A stretch of DNA of 64,000 bases from Lamellibrachia satsuma (lineage: Eukaryota > Annelida > Polychaeta > Sabellida > Siboglinidae), in assembly GCA_033239005.1 (NCBI GenBank), contig BSQZ01000016.1:857531-921530 (forward strand), in the 5' to 3' direction. A program made the translations under genes and the position numbers. Below are positions 1-12,000 of the stretch, in pieces. Each line of letters opens with the position of its first letter. Positions within the stretch are counted from its first letter, which is position 1. Below the pieces are notes generated by a model. It was given only the letters and a program-made list of their open reading frames with translations. It was not told where the DNA came from and searched no databases.

Positions 1-64
1 TGGACAGTTGCTCACCATCATTATCATCATCATGCTGTCAGTCGCTATGCGACAAAGACTGCTT

Positions 65-2197
65 TCATTTCTTGACCGCCGCACTCCATTTAGTTCTCTG
101 CTGTGAGAGTGATGTCCATGAGTCGGTCTTTATGTCTCTCAGCTTGAGGTTTCTCTTGATGGTATCCTTGAACCGGAGACGAGGGCGTCCTCTCTGTCTG
201 TGACCAGAAGACAATTGAGAGTAGAGGATCTGCTTTGGTAGTCTGTCTGATGACATCCTCATGAGGTGTCCAGTCCACAGGAGATTCTTTTTGATCAGAA
301 GATCTTCCATAGAGGGCAGCCCTATCCGACCGAGTATTTCCTTGTTTGTCACTTTGTCCTTCCAGGTTAGCCTCATGATCGAACACAGATGTCGCATCAT
401 GAAGGCATGCAGCTTTTTCACCTGTCGTCTGTACACTGTCCAGGCCTCGGCTCCATATAGTAAGGTGAATAGCACAATTGCCTGGTAGATCTTGCCTTTG
501 ACCCGCGTGGACACATGGTGGTTGTTCCAGAGTCTCTGTCGTAATCGGCCGAAAGATGCGCTAGCCTTGGCCATCCTCCTCTGTATTTCAGCATCAATGC
601 GTCCATCACTTGATATAGTGCTTCCGAGGTAGGTGAATTCCGGAACAGAGTTCAGTTTGTTTCCATCAACCATGATATCCTCCTCTCGGGTTCTTGTAGA
701 GTTGGGTTGGTACAGCACTTCCGTCTTCTTGATGTTAATCTTCAGGCCGAACTTCTTTGATGCATCGGAGAAAGCATCCACTATTCTCTGGATCTCTTCA
801 GCGGAGTGGGCGACCAGTGCACTGTCATCTGCGTATAGCAGCTCTCTCACAAGTATCTGGGTAGTCTTGGTCTTCGCTCTGAAGTGTGCGATGTTGAATA
901 GGTCAGCGCTCTGTCTAGACTGTATATAGACGCCATCTCCCATGCCTCGGAAAGCCTCGACAAGCATTGCTGATAGGAAGATGGAGAAGAGCGTGGGGGC
1001 CAGTACACAGCCTTGCTTGACACCATTGGTAACACCGAACGTTTCCGAGACTTCCCCTCCAACACTCACATTCGCCATCATTCCCGTATGTAGAGCCTCG
1101 ATCATGGTTGTGAATTTCTCTGGGCATCCATATTTCCTCAGTAGCTGCCATAGCCCAGTCCTTCCGACTGTATCAAACGCCTTCGTGAAGTCGACAAATA
1201 CTATATATAGTGGTCGGTCCTGCTCAATGCACTTTTCTTGTAGTTGTCGAAGACAAAATATCATGTCCACTGTGGTCCGGTTGGATCTGAAGCCACACTG
1301 TGTCTCCGGAACTACTTCTGGTGTTATGTGAATAGATAGTCTGTTGAGCAGGATCCTGGCGAAGATCTTGCCTGCTATGGAAAGAAGAGAGATTCCTCTG
1401 TAGTTCCCACAGTCTGTTCGATCTCCTTTCTTGTAGATGGTTACAATGCTGGCATCCTTCCACGCTTGTGGTACAGAACCCTCCTCCCAGGCTTTGGTGA
1501 TTAATTGGTGCAGTCTGTTGGACAGATTGTCTCCTCCGTGCTTCCATACTTCAGCAGGAATTCCATCACCCCCAGGTGCTTTGCCATCTTTCAGGCCGGC
1601 GATTGCTCTAGCCATCTCATCCATGTTTGGAATCTCATCAAGGCATGTGTTGGTAATGCGCTGCTGGATGTTGACAAGAGCTTCATGTTCTATGTCGCCA
1701 GGGACGTTGAGTAGTTTTTGGAAGTGTTCACTCCATCTTGCCACAACTCTCTTGCTGTCAGAGAAGGTCTCCATTCCATCTGTTGACTTCAGGTGAACAG
1801 GTCCCTTTTTCGCGGGTCCCCACACTTCCTTCAGTCCATTGTAGAAGCCCTTCATGTCATTTCTGTCTGCAGATCTCTGCAGCTCCTCTGCCTTCATTTC
1901 CCACCATTCTGACTTCAGGGCACGGGTGCGTTTTTGTAGCAGTCTGCAGGCATCTTTGTATGCTGCAGTGGTGGATCTAGTACTCCTGGTCTGCAACACT
2001 CTCTGGTGGGATTGGTCTCTTCTGCTTATTAGATTTTGTAGCTCCTGGTCGTTGGGGTCGAACCAGTCCTGGTGTTTTCTGTCTGGCTTGCCGAGAAATG
2101 TTTTAGCTGTGTTGTATACTACCTGTTGCAGAGCTGCCCATTCCTCATCTGGTGTTGAGCTTTCCTTCTCCTCCCATTGGGCGAGAGTGCTGTCCAT
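65..2197 (-). CDS. LINE reverse transcriptase
   Basis: 710 residues without an internal stop. RT blocks in order: KAPGGDGIPAE, GNYRGISLL, FRSNRTTVDMIF, VDFTKAFDTV, GVKQGCVLAPTLFS, the catalytic LLYADDSAL, KKTEVLY and FTYLGSTIS. A C-terminal region follows with HLCSIMRL and GHLMRMSSDRLPKQILY, common in endonuclease-bearing LINEs. The catalytic aspartates (VDFTKAFD, YADD) are intact. The domain copies element RNA at the nicked target. The chosen Met is internal to the original ORF, because matching residues continue upstream toward 2255 before the frame is lost. Confidence 0.9.
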   Translation of the reverse strand: MDSTLAQWEEKESSTPDEEWAALQQVVYNTAKTFLGKPDRKHQDWFDPNDQELQNLISRRDQSHQRVLQTRSTRSTTAAYKDACRLLQKRTRALKSEWWEMKAEELQRSADRNDMKGFYNGLKEVWGPAKKGPVHLKSTDGMETFSDSKRVVARWSEHFQKLLNVPGDIEHEALVNIQQRITNTCLDEIPNMDEMARAIAGLKDGKAPGGDGIPAEVWKHGGDNLSNRLHQLITKAWEEGSVPQAWKDASIVTIYKKGDRTDCGNYRGISLLSIAGKIFARILLNRLSIHITPEVVPETQCGFRSNRTTVDMIFCLRQLQEKCIEQDRPLYIVFVDFTKAFDTVGRTGLWQLLRKYGCPEKFTTMIEALHTGMMANVSVGGEVSETFGVTNGVKQGCVLAPTLFSIFLSAMLVEAFRGMGDGVYIQSRQSADLFNIAHFRAKTKTTQILVRELLYADDSALVAHSAEEIQRIVDAFSDASKKFGLKINIKKTEVLYQPNSTRTREEDIMVDGNKLNSVPEFTYLGSTISSDGRIDAEIQRRMAKASASFGRLRQRLWNNHHVSTRVKGKIYQAIVLFTLLYGAEAWTVYRRQVKKLHAFMMRHLCSIMRLTWKDKVTNKEILGRIGLPSMEDLLIKKNLLWTGHLMRMSSDRLPKQILYSQLSSGHRQRGRPRLRFKDTIKRNLKLRDIKTDSWTSLSQQRTKWSAAVKK

Positions 2198-2247
2198 CTC
2201 CTGCTCGAAGCTCTCCCTATGACTGATGGTACGTAGTTTTGCTGTGT

Positions 2248-3168
2248 TTAGCCTTGTCTGTTGTGCTTTTGTCGTACTCTAAATGCCACTTTTGACCTCA
2301 GCATATGGTGATCGGTCCAGCAGTTAGCTCCACGCATGGCTTGAGTACTGTGGATGTCCATCTTATCCCGACACCTCGTGATGATGAAGTCGATCATATG
2401 CCAGTGTCTGGAACAAGGATGCATCCAGGTGGTCTTGCGTTCATCCTTCTGCTTGAACATGGTGTTCGTCACTATCAGTTCGAACTCAGAGCACAAAGCC
2501 AGTAGAAGCTCGCCATTGGAGTTGCGTTTCCCGATCCCATATTTGCCCATGACCATGGTCCATTTGTCATTGTCTCTTCCTATCCTTGCATTGAAGTCTC
2601 CTATCAGCAGTAGCTTATCGGTACGAGGGATGCCTCTGAGCGTACTTGACAGCTGGTTGTAGAAAGCCTCCTTGTTATCGTCCGGGTTTGTCATTGTTGG
2701 AGCGTAAACACTGATAATTGTAGCATAGTTGTCCTTGCTCAGAGGTAGTCTCATCATCATGATTCTGTCACTTACTGGCCGTGGCATTTCTGTCAGCATT
2801 GTCACGATGTCCTTCTTTATAGCAAAGCCCACTCCAGCCTCCCTTCTCTCTCCTTTGGGTCTGCCACTCCAGAAGAAAGAGTATTCCAAGTCATTAAGAC
2901 TACCAGACTCTGAGAACCTTGTTTCGCACAGGGCGGCAATGTCTATATTGTACTTGGCGAGTTCCATTGCTACTAGTGCAGTACGTCTTTCCGGTCGGTC
3001 GGCTACTTCTCGGTCGAGGAGAGTCCTGACGTTCCATTGAGCGATTGATAGTTGTTCTCTTCTTCCTAGCTGATTTTTCACTGTCGACGGAAGATGAGGT
3101 CGAGCAGCGCGGTCCTTGGTAACCCGGGCGACGACCGGTCCGGTATGGTAATTCGTGCGGTTGTGCAT
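2248..3168 (-). pseudogene. LINE endonuclease (exonuclease-endonuclease-phosphatase fold) part
   Basis: 306 residues. Motifs in order: QWNVRTL near residue 43, ALCETRF carrying the metal-binding Glu, SVYAPT, IGDFNARIG with the Asp-x-Asn pair, DFIITR, and TDHHM, the usual S/TDH active-site block. This is the domain often annotated as craniofacial development protein 2-like in invertebrate genomes; it nicks target DNA for target-primed reverse transcription. The frame ends just after the endonuclease, and the linker resumes in another frame before the RT part. That indicates a small indel, so this copy is probably inactive. The first Met in frame is used as the start; the true element start may differ. 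Confidence 0.88.
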
Positions 3169-3671
3169 TTCATGAGAGCTGCTTGCAAAAAGTGTTGAAG
3201 TGCTGCTGGCTTTTGCAAGTTACTAGCGGCACTCTCTCGGGGAGCAAATAGAGGTCTCACACCGGCAAGAACACGTCAAGACAGGCGCAAGCTATTTATC
3301 CCTGCAGTGGCTGGTCGGGAGATGTTGGGAGTTCCATTCATCAACCACCCTTGATGCTGCCACAATGACATGGTTTTCTGTTAGGGTTTGCTCCCTTAGC
3401 CTTCGGTTCTGTCGAGAACCTGTATCACAAGGCAGTGATTTTCAACTCTGCAATGCAGGGGCGTCGAACTCCCTGAGGTATTGTAGTACCAGAGGTACTG
3501 TAATACTTGCATACACACCAAGGAAATGAAAAAGCTGACAGTTGCTCTCCCTTACAAAAATTCAGATTTTGTTTGCAATGAGAAAATCAAGGAATCAGAA
3601 TTAGCTAAATGTAATTTAGAGGTATTTTTGTGTATAATATATTGTACTATTCTCCTCACTCTTTAATCAAT

Positions 3672-3673
<2 letters not shown>

Positions 3674-3753
<80 letters not shown>
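3674..3753. repeat. (TA)n microsatellite
   Basis: About 80 bp of uninterrupted TA dinucleotide. Confidence 0.95.
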
Positions 3754-3757
<4 letters not shown>

Positions 3758-4163
3758 CGACTAAATAAAAAAACTACATTTCACTTTACAGCATTATGTC
3801 CATGCATGCCAAGATGTTGCTTCACAAAAAGTCTGTAAGGCATCACTCTGAAGGTACAAATAGCCATCCTATTAAATACTACAACTTAAGGCTTTAAGCA
3901 ATATAGATAATGAAAAAAAATATAGAAAATGATAATAAATGAAATCGGACCAAACGTAAAATTTACCCATTATATAATGCTAAAATTAATTATTGACAGT
4001 TGTAGTAGCAACGTTTATTACCACGACGCCAAACAGACTTTCTGTGAAGCTGATATGTTTGAGTTATTAAATGTTGATAGTCACGGAACCACTCTTTGAT
4101 GGAACTGGAAGTGTCCATTTTTAAATTATACCACAGGATATACACACACATATATATATATTA

Positions 4164-4204
<41 letters not shown>

Positions 4205-4439
4205 CTACAGGATATAAATGTAGATATATGAGGAGAAATTTGGCACCTCTTGGTGTTCGTTTTAGTTGTAACAGAAACGGAAGGATCGTTGAATTAAGTT
4301 GTTTGTATTGTCATTTATTATATTTATTGTCATTTTGCAGGGGAAGGGGAATTACATTTTTACATTAGTTCCCTCAATAAACCGTCAATTCCTACTTGTT
4401 AATTTTTTGTACATCAAATTATAAATAGCATTAACACAG

Positions 4440-4530
4440 GGTGAGCAACTGTCCGCTTTTTCATTTGTCCGGTGAGCAACTGTCAGGTGAGCAACTGTCA
4501 GGTGAGTAACTGTCCAGTGAGCAACTGTCC
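4440..4530. repeat. 15-bp tandem motif GGTGAGCAACTGTCC, about 5 copies
   Basis: Copies start near 4440, 4471, 4486, 4501 and 4516, with a short break after the first. The reverse complement of the same 15-mer is the first 16 bases of the window, directly beyond the 3' tail of the LINE. Confidence 0.8.
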
Positions 4531-4883
4531 GTGATTCTATACGACATGTGGAGTGAGGGGAAGGTGGGGGCATCATCTGCTATGCATAACATGTCTTTGT
4601 TACTTTTACTAGGGACAGTGCCAATAACTGCCAGCCTGGGGCTTCACCTTTACCCTAGAGTCATTGACAAGTGTTCATGAAAGGTCACACTCCCACTACT
4701 AGCACTGGACTGACCTCCTAGCTATTCAGATCCAATCATACCCTTTCCTGTTCTATTACCTAGCTCCTCCCATACCCTAGTGGAATAGGTCAATAAAAAG
4801 ACAGGTTGTGCCTCATCATTCATTTAGTTCTGTATCTAACTGGGTATTCATTTAACTGATATTACTTTACTTGCTTTTATAGT

Positions 4884-5100
4884 AACGTATTCGACCTATT
4901 AAATGTACATGCCCTAATTAGCGTAAATTCCATTTTTTTTAGCCGCAGGATCCATAATTGTTTATTTGACTATTGTGGAACAACTGAAAAGTGTTGCCAT
5001 CTGGTGTTAAACAGTTGGCACCACTTTTCAGTTGTTCTACGCTAATCACCAAATGACACCACTAGTGTTAAACAGTTTTCTTATTGTCTAGAGAAAGAAA
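4884..5100. mobile_element. MITE-like interspersed repeat with internal hairpin, copy 1
   Basis: About 217 bp, closely matching 9859-10079 over its whole length. The core is an inverted repeat (GTGGAACAACTGAAAAGTG facing CCACTTTTCAGTTGTTC). There is no coding capacity. Two dispersed copies with the same ends suggest a short non-autonomous element; the family is unknown. Confidence 0.65.
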
Positions 5101-5312
5101 TCTTGGTGTACGATTATGATATTTGTAATTGTATTTGTACTTGAACACCTCAAGAGTATTTGTACTTAGGTACAGTTCAATGTATCTGACCCCATATCTA
5201 CATGACATCATGATGGTAACACACGCCATGCACCACAAACATACCTCAGTTTCTTCATAAACAACTTCAGCTTGGCCAATTTTTTTTAAATTCTGTTCTA
5301 CTGCTGCAATAC

Positions 5313-5470
5313 CTGAACATTTCTTCTGCAGTCTGTGTATCTCGTCGTGTAGTCCACTCAATGTTTTCGCGTGTTCCTGCTGCATGAAGAGGATGGAACT
5401 CTGCATGTTTTGTTGTCTTATCGTTTCCATTGCCATCTTGACTTCAGCCACTTGCTTCTGGGAATCTACT
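5313..5470 (-). CDS. Exon of a CCDC92/CCDC74-like coiled-coil protein
   Basis: A 158-bp exon between a clean acceptor (tttacag at its right end) and donor (CAG|gtattg at its left end). It encodes a heptad-rich coiled coil whose core, FMQQEHAKTLSGLHDEIHRL, resembles the conserved N-terminal block of CCDC92/CCDC74 proteins (LQ.EH..TLKGLH.EI..LQ). CCDC92 is reported to be centriole/cilium-associated; the role here is only inferred. The flanking exons were not identified: upstream ones would lie to the right and downstream ones to the left. The ORF running on past the donor is intron read-through. Confidence 0.6.
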
Positions 5471-6009
5471 CTGTAAAACATACATCGTTGTAGGACATCT
5501 TTAAGAAAAAAAATTTATGTCAACAGTAAATTTTTATGTCACGTGAAAGAGACTTTGTGGACAAAGTGTAACTTCTACAATTCAACAATTTGTTGTATGC
5601 TCAACATCACATTGTGCAATGCAGCGAAAAGGTAATCTCTTAATACCATAGTTGGTTGAGGCCAAGTCCTAACTTTGCTAGGAATTAGGAAACCAATGTA
5701 GTAATTTTCAGCACTTTTAGTCATTAATGCATGCATTAACTCTGTTACCCAGTATTGTGGAAGTGCACATATTTAATTAAATTTAGTCAAAACTGTAATG
5801 CTGATTCTGTGTAGTTAAAACAAGAGTATGACACTGACCCAGCACGTGACAGCTCTGTTACTGCGCCTTACTCAGCAGATAGTCGCTACCCAGCCAGTAG
5901 GTGTGTCAAGCTTGAAGGCCTCATGGACAGGACAGCAACAGACAGAGTGTAATCTCTTTCAAAATGCTGCAAATGAAAAATTTATTGGTAACAACGTAGA
6001 TGAATACAT

Positions 6010-6043
<34 letters not shown>

Positions 6044-6690
6044 CATACACTAACTTTGGGGTAGTCAAACAGTATCTCCTCCCAGGTGCCATGGACTACT
6101 CGTCTGTTTCTATGGTCCTTCGTCTCCTTGGACCGTTGGCCTCTGATCTACTGAATGGCGATGTCTTTTAAAACTTACATGTTTGTTGCTCACCTAATAT
6201 TCTTTTCTACCTGTCGGAAAAAGATGGACAGTGTGTGAACTAAGTGATGAGCTACTCTCCAGAGGACGTTAATGTGGCTTTTTCACCGGAAAATATCAGG
6301 TGTAAGTCATCATAAAACTGCTAAATCAGATCTGCCATATTTTTGGGTTGAAATACATATTTCTTAATTGAAATTCGGTAAAAAGCCATGTAAATCCATA
6401 TAAAATTTTTTTTAGTTAACCTGCCTATAGCTTTTCCATAATGATCGAGTGTTGCCATCTATCATGCTGCGAAATATAGCTACATGAAACAATATCCACT
6501 GGGTTTTGTTGGAAATCTGCCTGGCCTTGCACTATTTTGTTCAAAATTTATTATTTCCCACATTTATATGCACCTTTTTATGCACACCTAGCACCACACA
6601 CCTATGTTAGCCCCAAAGGGGCTGTTTGGAGTAAGCAGACCAAAGGCCTCAAAAGTATTTGCTCTTCGATCGCTATAAGTTTGTCATTCA
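5471..6690. other. Probable intron/intergenic sequence
   Basis: AT-rich, with a short (TA/CA) tract near 6008-6050. No exon is supported. Confidence 0.4.
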
Positions 6691-7020
6691 TTGTTACACT
6701 TGTGCAATGAACACAAGGAAATGTGTTTTATAAAATTATTTGAAGTAAATCCATATTACAGCGGGATATGGTCGTATTCCTCCCAAAAAAAGTGTACATT
6801 GGACATGAGAAAGTACTCTTTCTCACAGAGAGTGATAAATGAATGGAACAAACTGCCAAATGATTGTGTTAATGCTAATAGTGTGAATATATTTAAAAAT
6901 AGAATTGACAGATATTTGATAAGGGCGGGCAACATATAGATGAGAAAATTGTTGGACTCTCGATAAGCCAATGGCTTCCTTGTCCACTTGCCATCTGGAA
7001 CTTGTTGTTTGGGATGGCAA
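6691..7020 (+). mobile_element. LINE 3' end (reverse transcriptase C-terminus plus tail)
   Basis: Encodes the conserved tail of a LINE ORF2 ([18 protein letters not shown], then NIFKNRIDRYL and a stop). The 3' terminus contains CTTGTCCACTTGCCATCTGG and ends near CAATCTTGTTAAAT. The same tail recurs at 38150, 53215 and 53495 on the opposite strand. This is a 5'-truncated copy. Confidence 0.8.
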
Positions 7021-7967
7021 TCTTGTTAAATCCAGTCCTTGTGCTCAACACTTCACCTCTTGCAGACCATGCATTCGAACACCGACTTGACTTCTCTGGG
7101 AAGCATTCAGCCATGCTGCAATCACTATGTGACAACTACTTGTGCAATCACTCATATCCACCAAGACCAAGTGCTGTCTATAGAGGAGTATATATAGCCA
7201 GGTACGCATTTATACAGCTGAGTGAACTGAAGCGATTAATGTAGGATCTTATGTACTTTACTCATCACTTTTATGTTTACCTTAATTAATTTAATATTAA
7301 ATTAATATTCTGTGAACTAGTCAACTAGTATCGGTACATATTTTTTCTAAAACATTTGAATCCATTGTTTTAATGTAGTTTTACTACAGTTTACACATTT
7401 AATTTTTAGCACTACCACATGTATATGTATATTTTTGTTCTAAACTCATAGCATGTTGGGGAGGAAAGATATATAACATATTTATTGAAGGTTTATCAAG
7501 AATATCGTGAATAAAAATTGTAAAAAAATCCCTAAAAAGACACAAGACCGGATGTCAAAAATCTTATTTACCAAAGTGTCTTACCTCTATGTTACAGCAC
7601 GCTTGGATATTTATATAAAGTGTATACCGAGATCGGTATGTGTTACGAATTCAAACGTCAATTCGACGAAGGCATACATTATGACACATTTAGCTCGTTT
7701 TGGCTTCCCTCACAACACAGACAAAAACATCCAGATGCATCTTGGGATAATAAGTGCGACGGTTGCCTAAAATGGCTACACCCATTATGGAAAACGGAAA
7801 CACGCACGGCTCAGTATGTCACGTCCTGTTGACAAAACCATACGTTTTGCTATTCTTCAAAAAGTATGTTAAATAACAAACACATGGCTGAGTGCACAAC
7901 AGTTGTCGTGGAATAAAACATTGTGATCAATGAATGATGTTACTATTACTATGGCTTTAACTTAATA

Positions 7968-8056
<89 letters not shown>

Positions 8057-8690
8057 ATATTGTATGTATTTATAATTTATAATTATATACTTCTAGGTAA
8101 AATTGGTTGAAGTTACACATTAACTTTCATCATCGTTTCAACTTTTACCCTTTAAGTTTTAATAATGGATCTCTACATAAGCATGTGTGCATATTATGAA
8201 TATGCAATATAGTGTTTTGATTTAATTTATTTATTGCTGATTTACGGGAACCACTGTAATATATGCTGGTACGGCAAGAAGCATTAATGAGCAAATAGCA
8301 ATAAACTGAACACACGTACACACATACATAATCACCGTCATCACATATTATGATACTTGCATATGGTGGTTGCATGCACATGTATATTATTTTTTATTTT
8401 ACCGTATGCCTTTTAAAACACTTTGCATTCAGCTTCCTTAAAACAAACTGCTGGTAATGTTCTTATTGATATTTTAGCTAGTAAAAAAAAATATTGTTGT
8501 CTCTATAATTAACCCGCCACTGGGACACCGTGTGTATTATTTAAAATTCCTGTTTATTCCGTATCTATATTCTAATTCCAATAAATAAAAGAGTTGCATC
8601 TAGTGACATGCATGCAGTACAAGAAAACCTCGTCGACTCGAACTTCTATAGAGGTAGTCACAAACCAGAATATCGAGATGGATCATCTCG
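7021..8690. other. AT-rich intergenic stretch with (TA)n
   Basis: Contains a long (TA)n tract at 7971-8053. No gene is seen. Confidence 0.5.
7971..8053. repeat. (TA)n microsatellite
   Basis: About 80 bp of TA dinucleotide. Confidence 0.95.
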
Positions 8691-8801
8691 AATGCATCTG
8701 TTGCAGTCAGCACTAGGCAATTTTATTGATATCCGGCACCCGGGACTTCCGGCAATTGATGGTTGACAAAAACGAAACTAGTTTCTAATTTTCTGAACCT
8801 C

Positions 8802-9000
8802 ATGGCTTCGGCCGGGAACAAGGTGGTTGTCTGGGAGTTTAACGAGAACGCTCGATGGATACCATATGAGCCAAATGTGACACAATTTATTGAGGAACAG
8901 TTAGCCAGTGGGGCCACTGCAGTGAGACTGGGGGAGGTTGATCCCTCGCTCAACGACTATATTGATTTGGTCAACATGGAGCAAATAGAACAGGTCTCGG
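8802..9000 (+). CDS. DTX: Deltex exon 1: start and first WWE domain
   Basis: ATG at 8802 is followed by a complete WWE ([19 protein letters not shown] to the LNDYIDL block). Phase-1 donor GG|gtgcgt at 9001. This exon and about 110 bp upstream are duplicated near 29451-29650. Confidence 0.9.
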
Positions 9001-12000
9001 GTGCGTGCCATCTTTCAGATGTTCAGTTAAATGTAATTAAAAGGCGTTCACCTTGGTGGCCTGAACACCCAGTCAGTCCTCTAAGTGGCACATAAATTAC
9101 GTCATAAGCCTGATAAGTTTTGCACAAGAGAGCTCCACTTCCACGGCACTGCCACTGGTGTTGTCAGTCTGCAACCCACTTGGTGGTGCATTGCCATTGA
9201 ATCACTGGTGCCAGTGATGGTGTCCCATGTCAGGTCACAGTAACAGTGCCATAATATCAGCCGTAGGCATAGGCAGAAAGTGTGGAGGAGTTCTCCGCAT
9301 TTACGAACCTAAGTCTAAGATTAAATAATAATTTTAATGCCAAAAACTCAGTCCCATTCATTGTCTTAATTATGATGAATTTACACAAGTAATTGTTGGC
9401 CAGTGTGTATGGCCAACACAATGTCATGCGATATCGCAACGCAAGAATCGTTGATGTAAACACCCACGTGAGACCAATTAGCGAATTCAATTATTGAAAT
9501 GATTGTGTTGAGGAGAATTGTGACTGGTTCCAATTGCACTAACAATTGGCCATGTTTTTTAAGCAGTAGCCAATCAGTGACCAACAGCATGTGCACTTGT
9601 TGCGACTGGTTCCAATCTCGCTAACAATTGGCCATGATTTTTAAGCCGTAGCCAATCAGTGGCCAAAGGCATATGTACCTGTCATGACCTTTCATCAAAG
9701 CTCAAAACGAAAGTAGCATTCATGAGTTGGGATCTAGGTTGCACTGTCTAGACACATGTTGCTTGTTTAAATGCATCCATGATTTAGTTCCCATTATCAT
9801 GCAGCACAGTGTTGCCCAACAAATGTTAAGTGCCTCTAAACAGATTGTATTTCCGGAGACCGTATTCGTCCTATTAAGGGTCCATGCCCTAATTAGCATA
9901 CACCCCCTTTTTTAATCAGCAGGATCCATAATTATTGTAATTTGACTAGCGTGGAACAACTAAAAAGTGTCACCATCTGATGTTAAACAGCTGACACCAC
10001 TTTTCAGTTGTTCTACACTAGACACCAAATGACACCACTAGTGTTAATCAGTTACCTTATTACCTCTAGAGAAAAAAATTTATTATATGCTAATAAGAAC
10101 AGATACCTTGACATTTTTCAATGGCCTAAATTTTTTGAAGCGTACTGTATGCTTGTTAGGTCGAAAACGGTATATAAAACTATATAAATAAAGGTTATTA
10201 TTATTAAATTGTGGCAAAAATCACTTGTGTAAACCAGCATGTAAAGCCAAGATGTTTGGTATGGATTTATTTGTGAGTTTTAAAATTAAATAGCAAGTTT
10301 AGGTCTGTAAAATCAAAGATCTTTTATCAGTGTTTTATAAATTGTCCATTCAGCATTCCGACCTTCTCACTGTAATTGTGCATGAAATTGCTATGTGACA
10401 ACTTTGTGCACCTTCCAAGTCTCTTATAGTTATAGATTTACTCTCAAACAGATGTTATTTGCGTGGGATTCACTTAATCGCATATGCATGTTGCTTAATT
10501 GGTTGAAGGGAGCTTTGTCACAAAAAACTAGCACACTTATGCATGAATTATTTCGGCAAGATTGTCTCTGTGAAATACAGTTTGCCACTAATATTCATAG
10601 TTTACTCTCGAACAAACCTGACTGAATCACATGTGCGTGTTGTCTAGTTGGTTGAAGTGAACTTTGTCACAAAACTATATACCCTACACATTTCTGATTG
10701 CTTGATAATTTCAGCAAGATTGTCTCTGTGAAATACATCTTGCCACCAGTAGTCGCCCCGGTTGAAAACAATGAATACATTAGTAACAGCTTCGCTCTGT
10801 GGCTTCTTGTAATGTTTGTGTAATTTTACAGGGGCTTCTACACAGAATAGAGTTCGTATTCAACGCAGCATCTATCTGTCAGATAGTCCAGCAGCAAGAG
10901 GTGTCATGTGGCAGTGGAGTACTGATAAGCATGGAACGTGGAAGGCGTATGACATGGAAACAGCCTCTATCCTGGAGAAACAGTATCATTTGCGTCCCAC
11001 TACATCTGTTGATCTGTCAGTCACAAAGTGTGGCTTACCATATATCGTTGACTTTAAGAGATGGAAACAGACGAACATACACACAACCCGTAAACGTGGC
11101 GTTCAGCGTGTGAAAGTCAGGCCATACCCCAAATACGTAAAAAATACAAGATCATCTCCTGGTGCAGCGGCTGGCCACTCATCCAGTGGGGCTTTGACTG
11201 GACACAAGAGTTTAAGTTCTGGGCTTCCAACAACACACAGCGCCTCCACACCAAATTCAGTAAAGTAAATAGTTTGCTTTATATACATGCTAATTAAAGT
11301 AACAGTATAGAATAAACCTTATTTTGGCATTATACAATTGTTTTTTTAATGTAGGGACATTGAAAACACCTTACAAATTACATTAGCAGGAAAACCCTGT
11401 TTTCTATAAGCACTAAATATTCTGTTCCTAGATACATGTGCTAGAATTGTGGAAAATTATGTTTGCTACATTTGAAATGTTTTCACACTCATTTGACTAC
11501 CCAGTAACTTGAAGTCTAAGGAAATTTATTTTATTATATGAAATTCTACCTTTATTGTAGTTACGTTTAAGGATTTAATTCTTTGGAGTGTTATCATCTT
11601 TGGTACCCACGCTGTTCTCTGCTGGGTCGTGTTAATCATTATGTTGTTTGACTACAGACGTTGAGGTAGCATTTCTTCTAATGAAGCTGATTAAGTATGT
11701 GATTGTAGTTGTAGGGCTGCTGGTCTAATGACAAAACGGTCAGCAGGAGCAGGTAAGTCAGCTGATGGATATCTCTTGTGACAAAATGTGTGCAGAGATA
11801 GAAATGGCGTAAGATACCCCACCGCCTGTGTTTCATAGTATTAGCATGACTGTCAAAGTTAAGTTATGTTATTTATAACAATACACTTTATACGCAAACT
11901 TATATTTGACTAAAATGCTAAGACTAAAGACCATAAATACTGACTAGCAGAGCTACTGAGAATTATATTTTAAATTAACAGGATACTAGCAGCAAACTGG

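Larger units (their letters stand above)
13..3300 (-). mobile_element. Non-LTR (LINE) retrotransposon, near full length
   Basis: An apurinic-type endonuclease reading frame (2248-3168) is followed by a reverse transcriptase frame (65-2197) on the minus strand. After the stop, the element ends in an ATG/ATA trinucleotide tract (about 13-36), a simple-repeat 3' tail typical of RTE-like elements. The two frames differ in phase and appear to be one ORF broken by a frameshift near 2255-2280. The 5' limit is approximate. The clade (RTE-like or a relative) is inferred from the endonuclease-RT order, the tail and the C-terminal motifs. Confidence 0.9.
3301..4880. other. Non-coding stretch with (TA)n tracts
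   Basis: No convincing exon is seen. It holds (TA)n tracts at 3674-3753 and about 4149-4200 and a 15-bp tandem motif at 4440-4530. A sequence at about 3545 resembles the left flank of the LINE. Confidence 0.5.
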
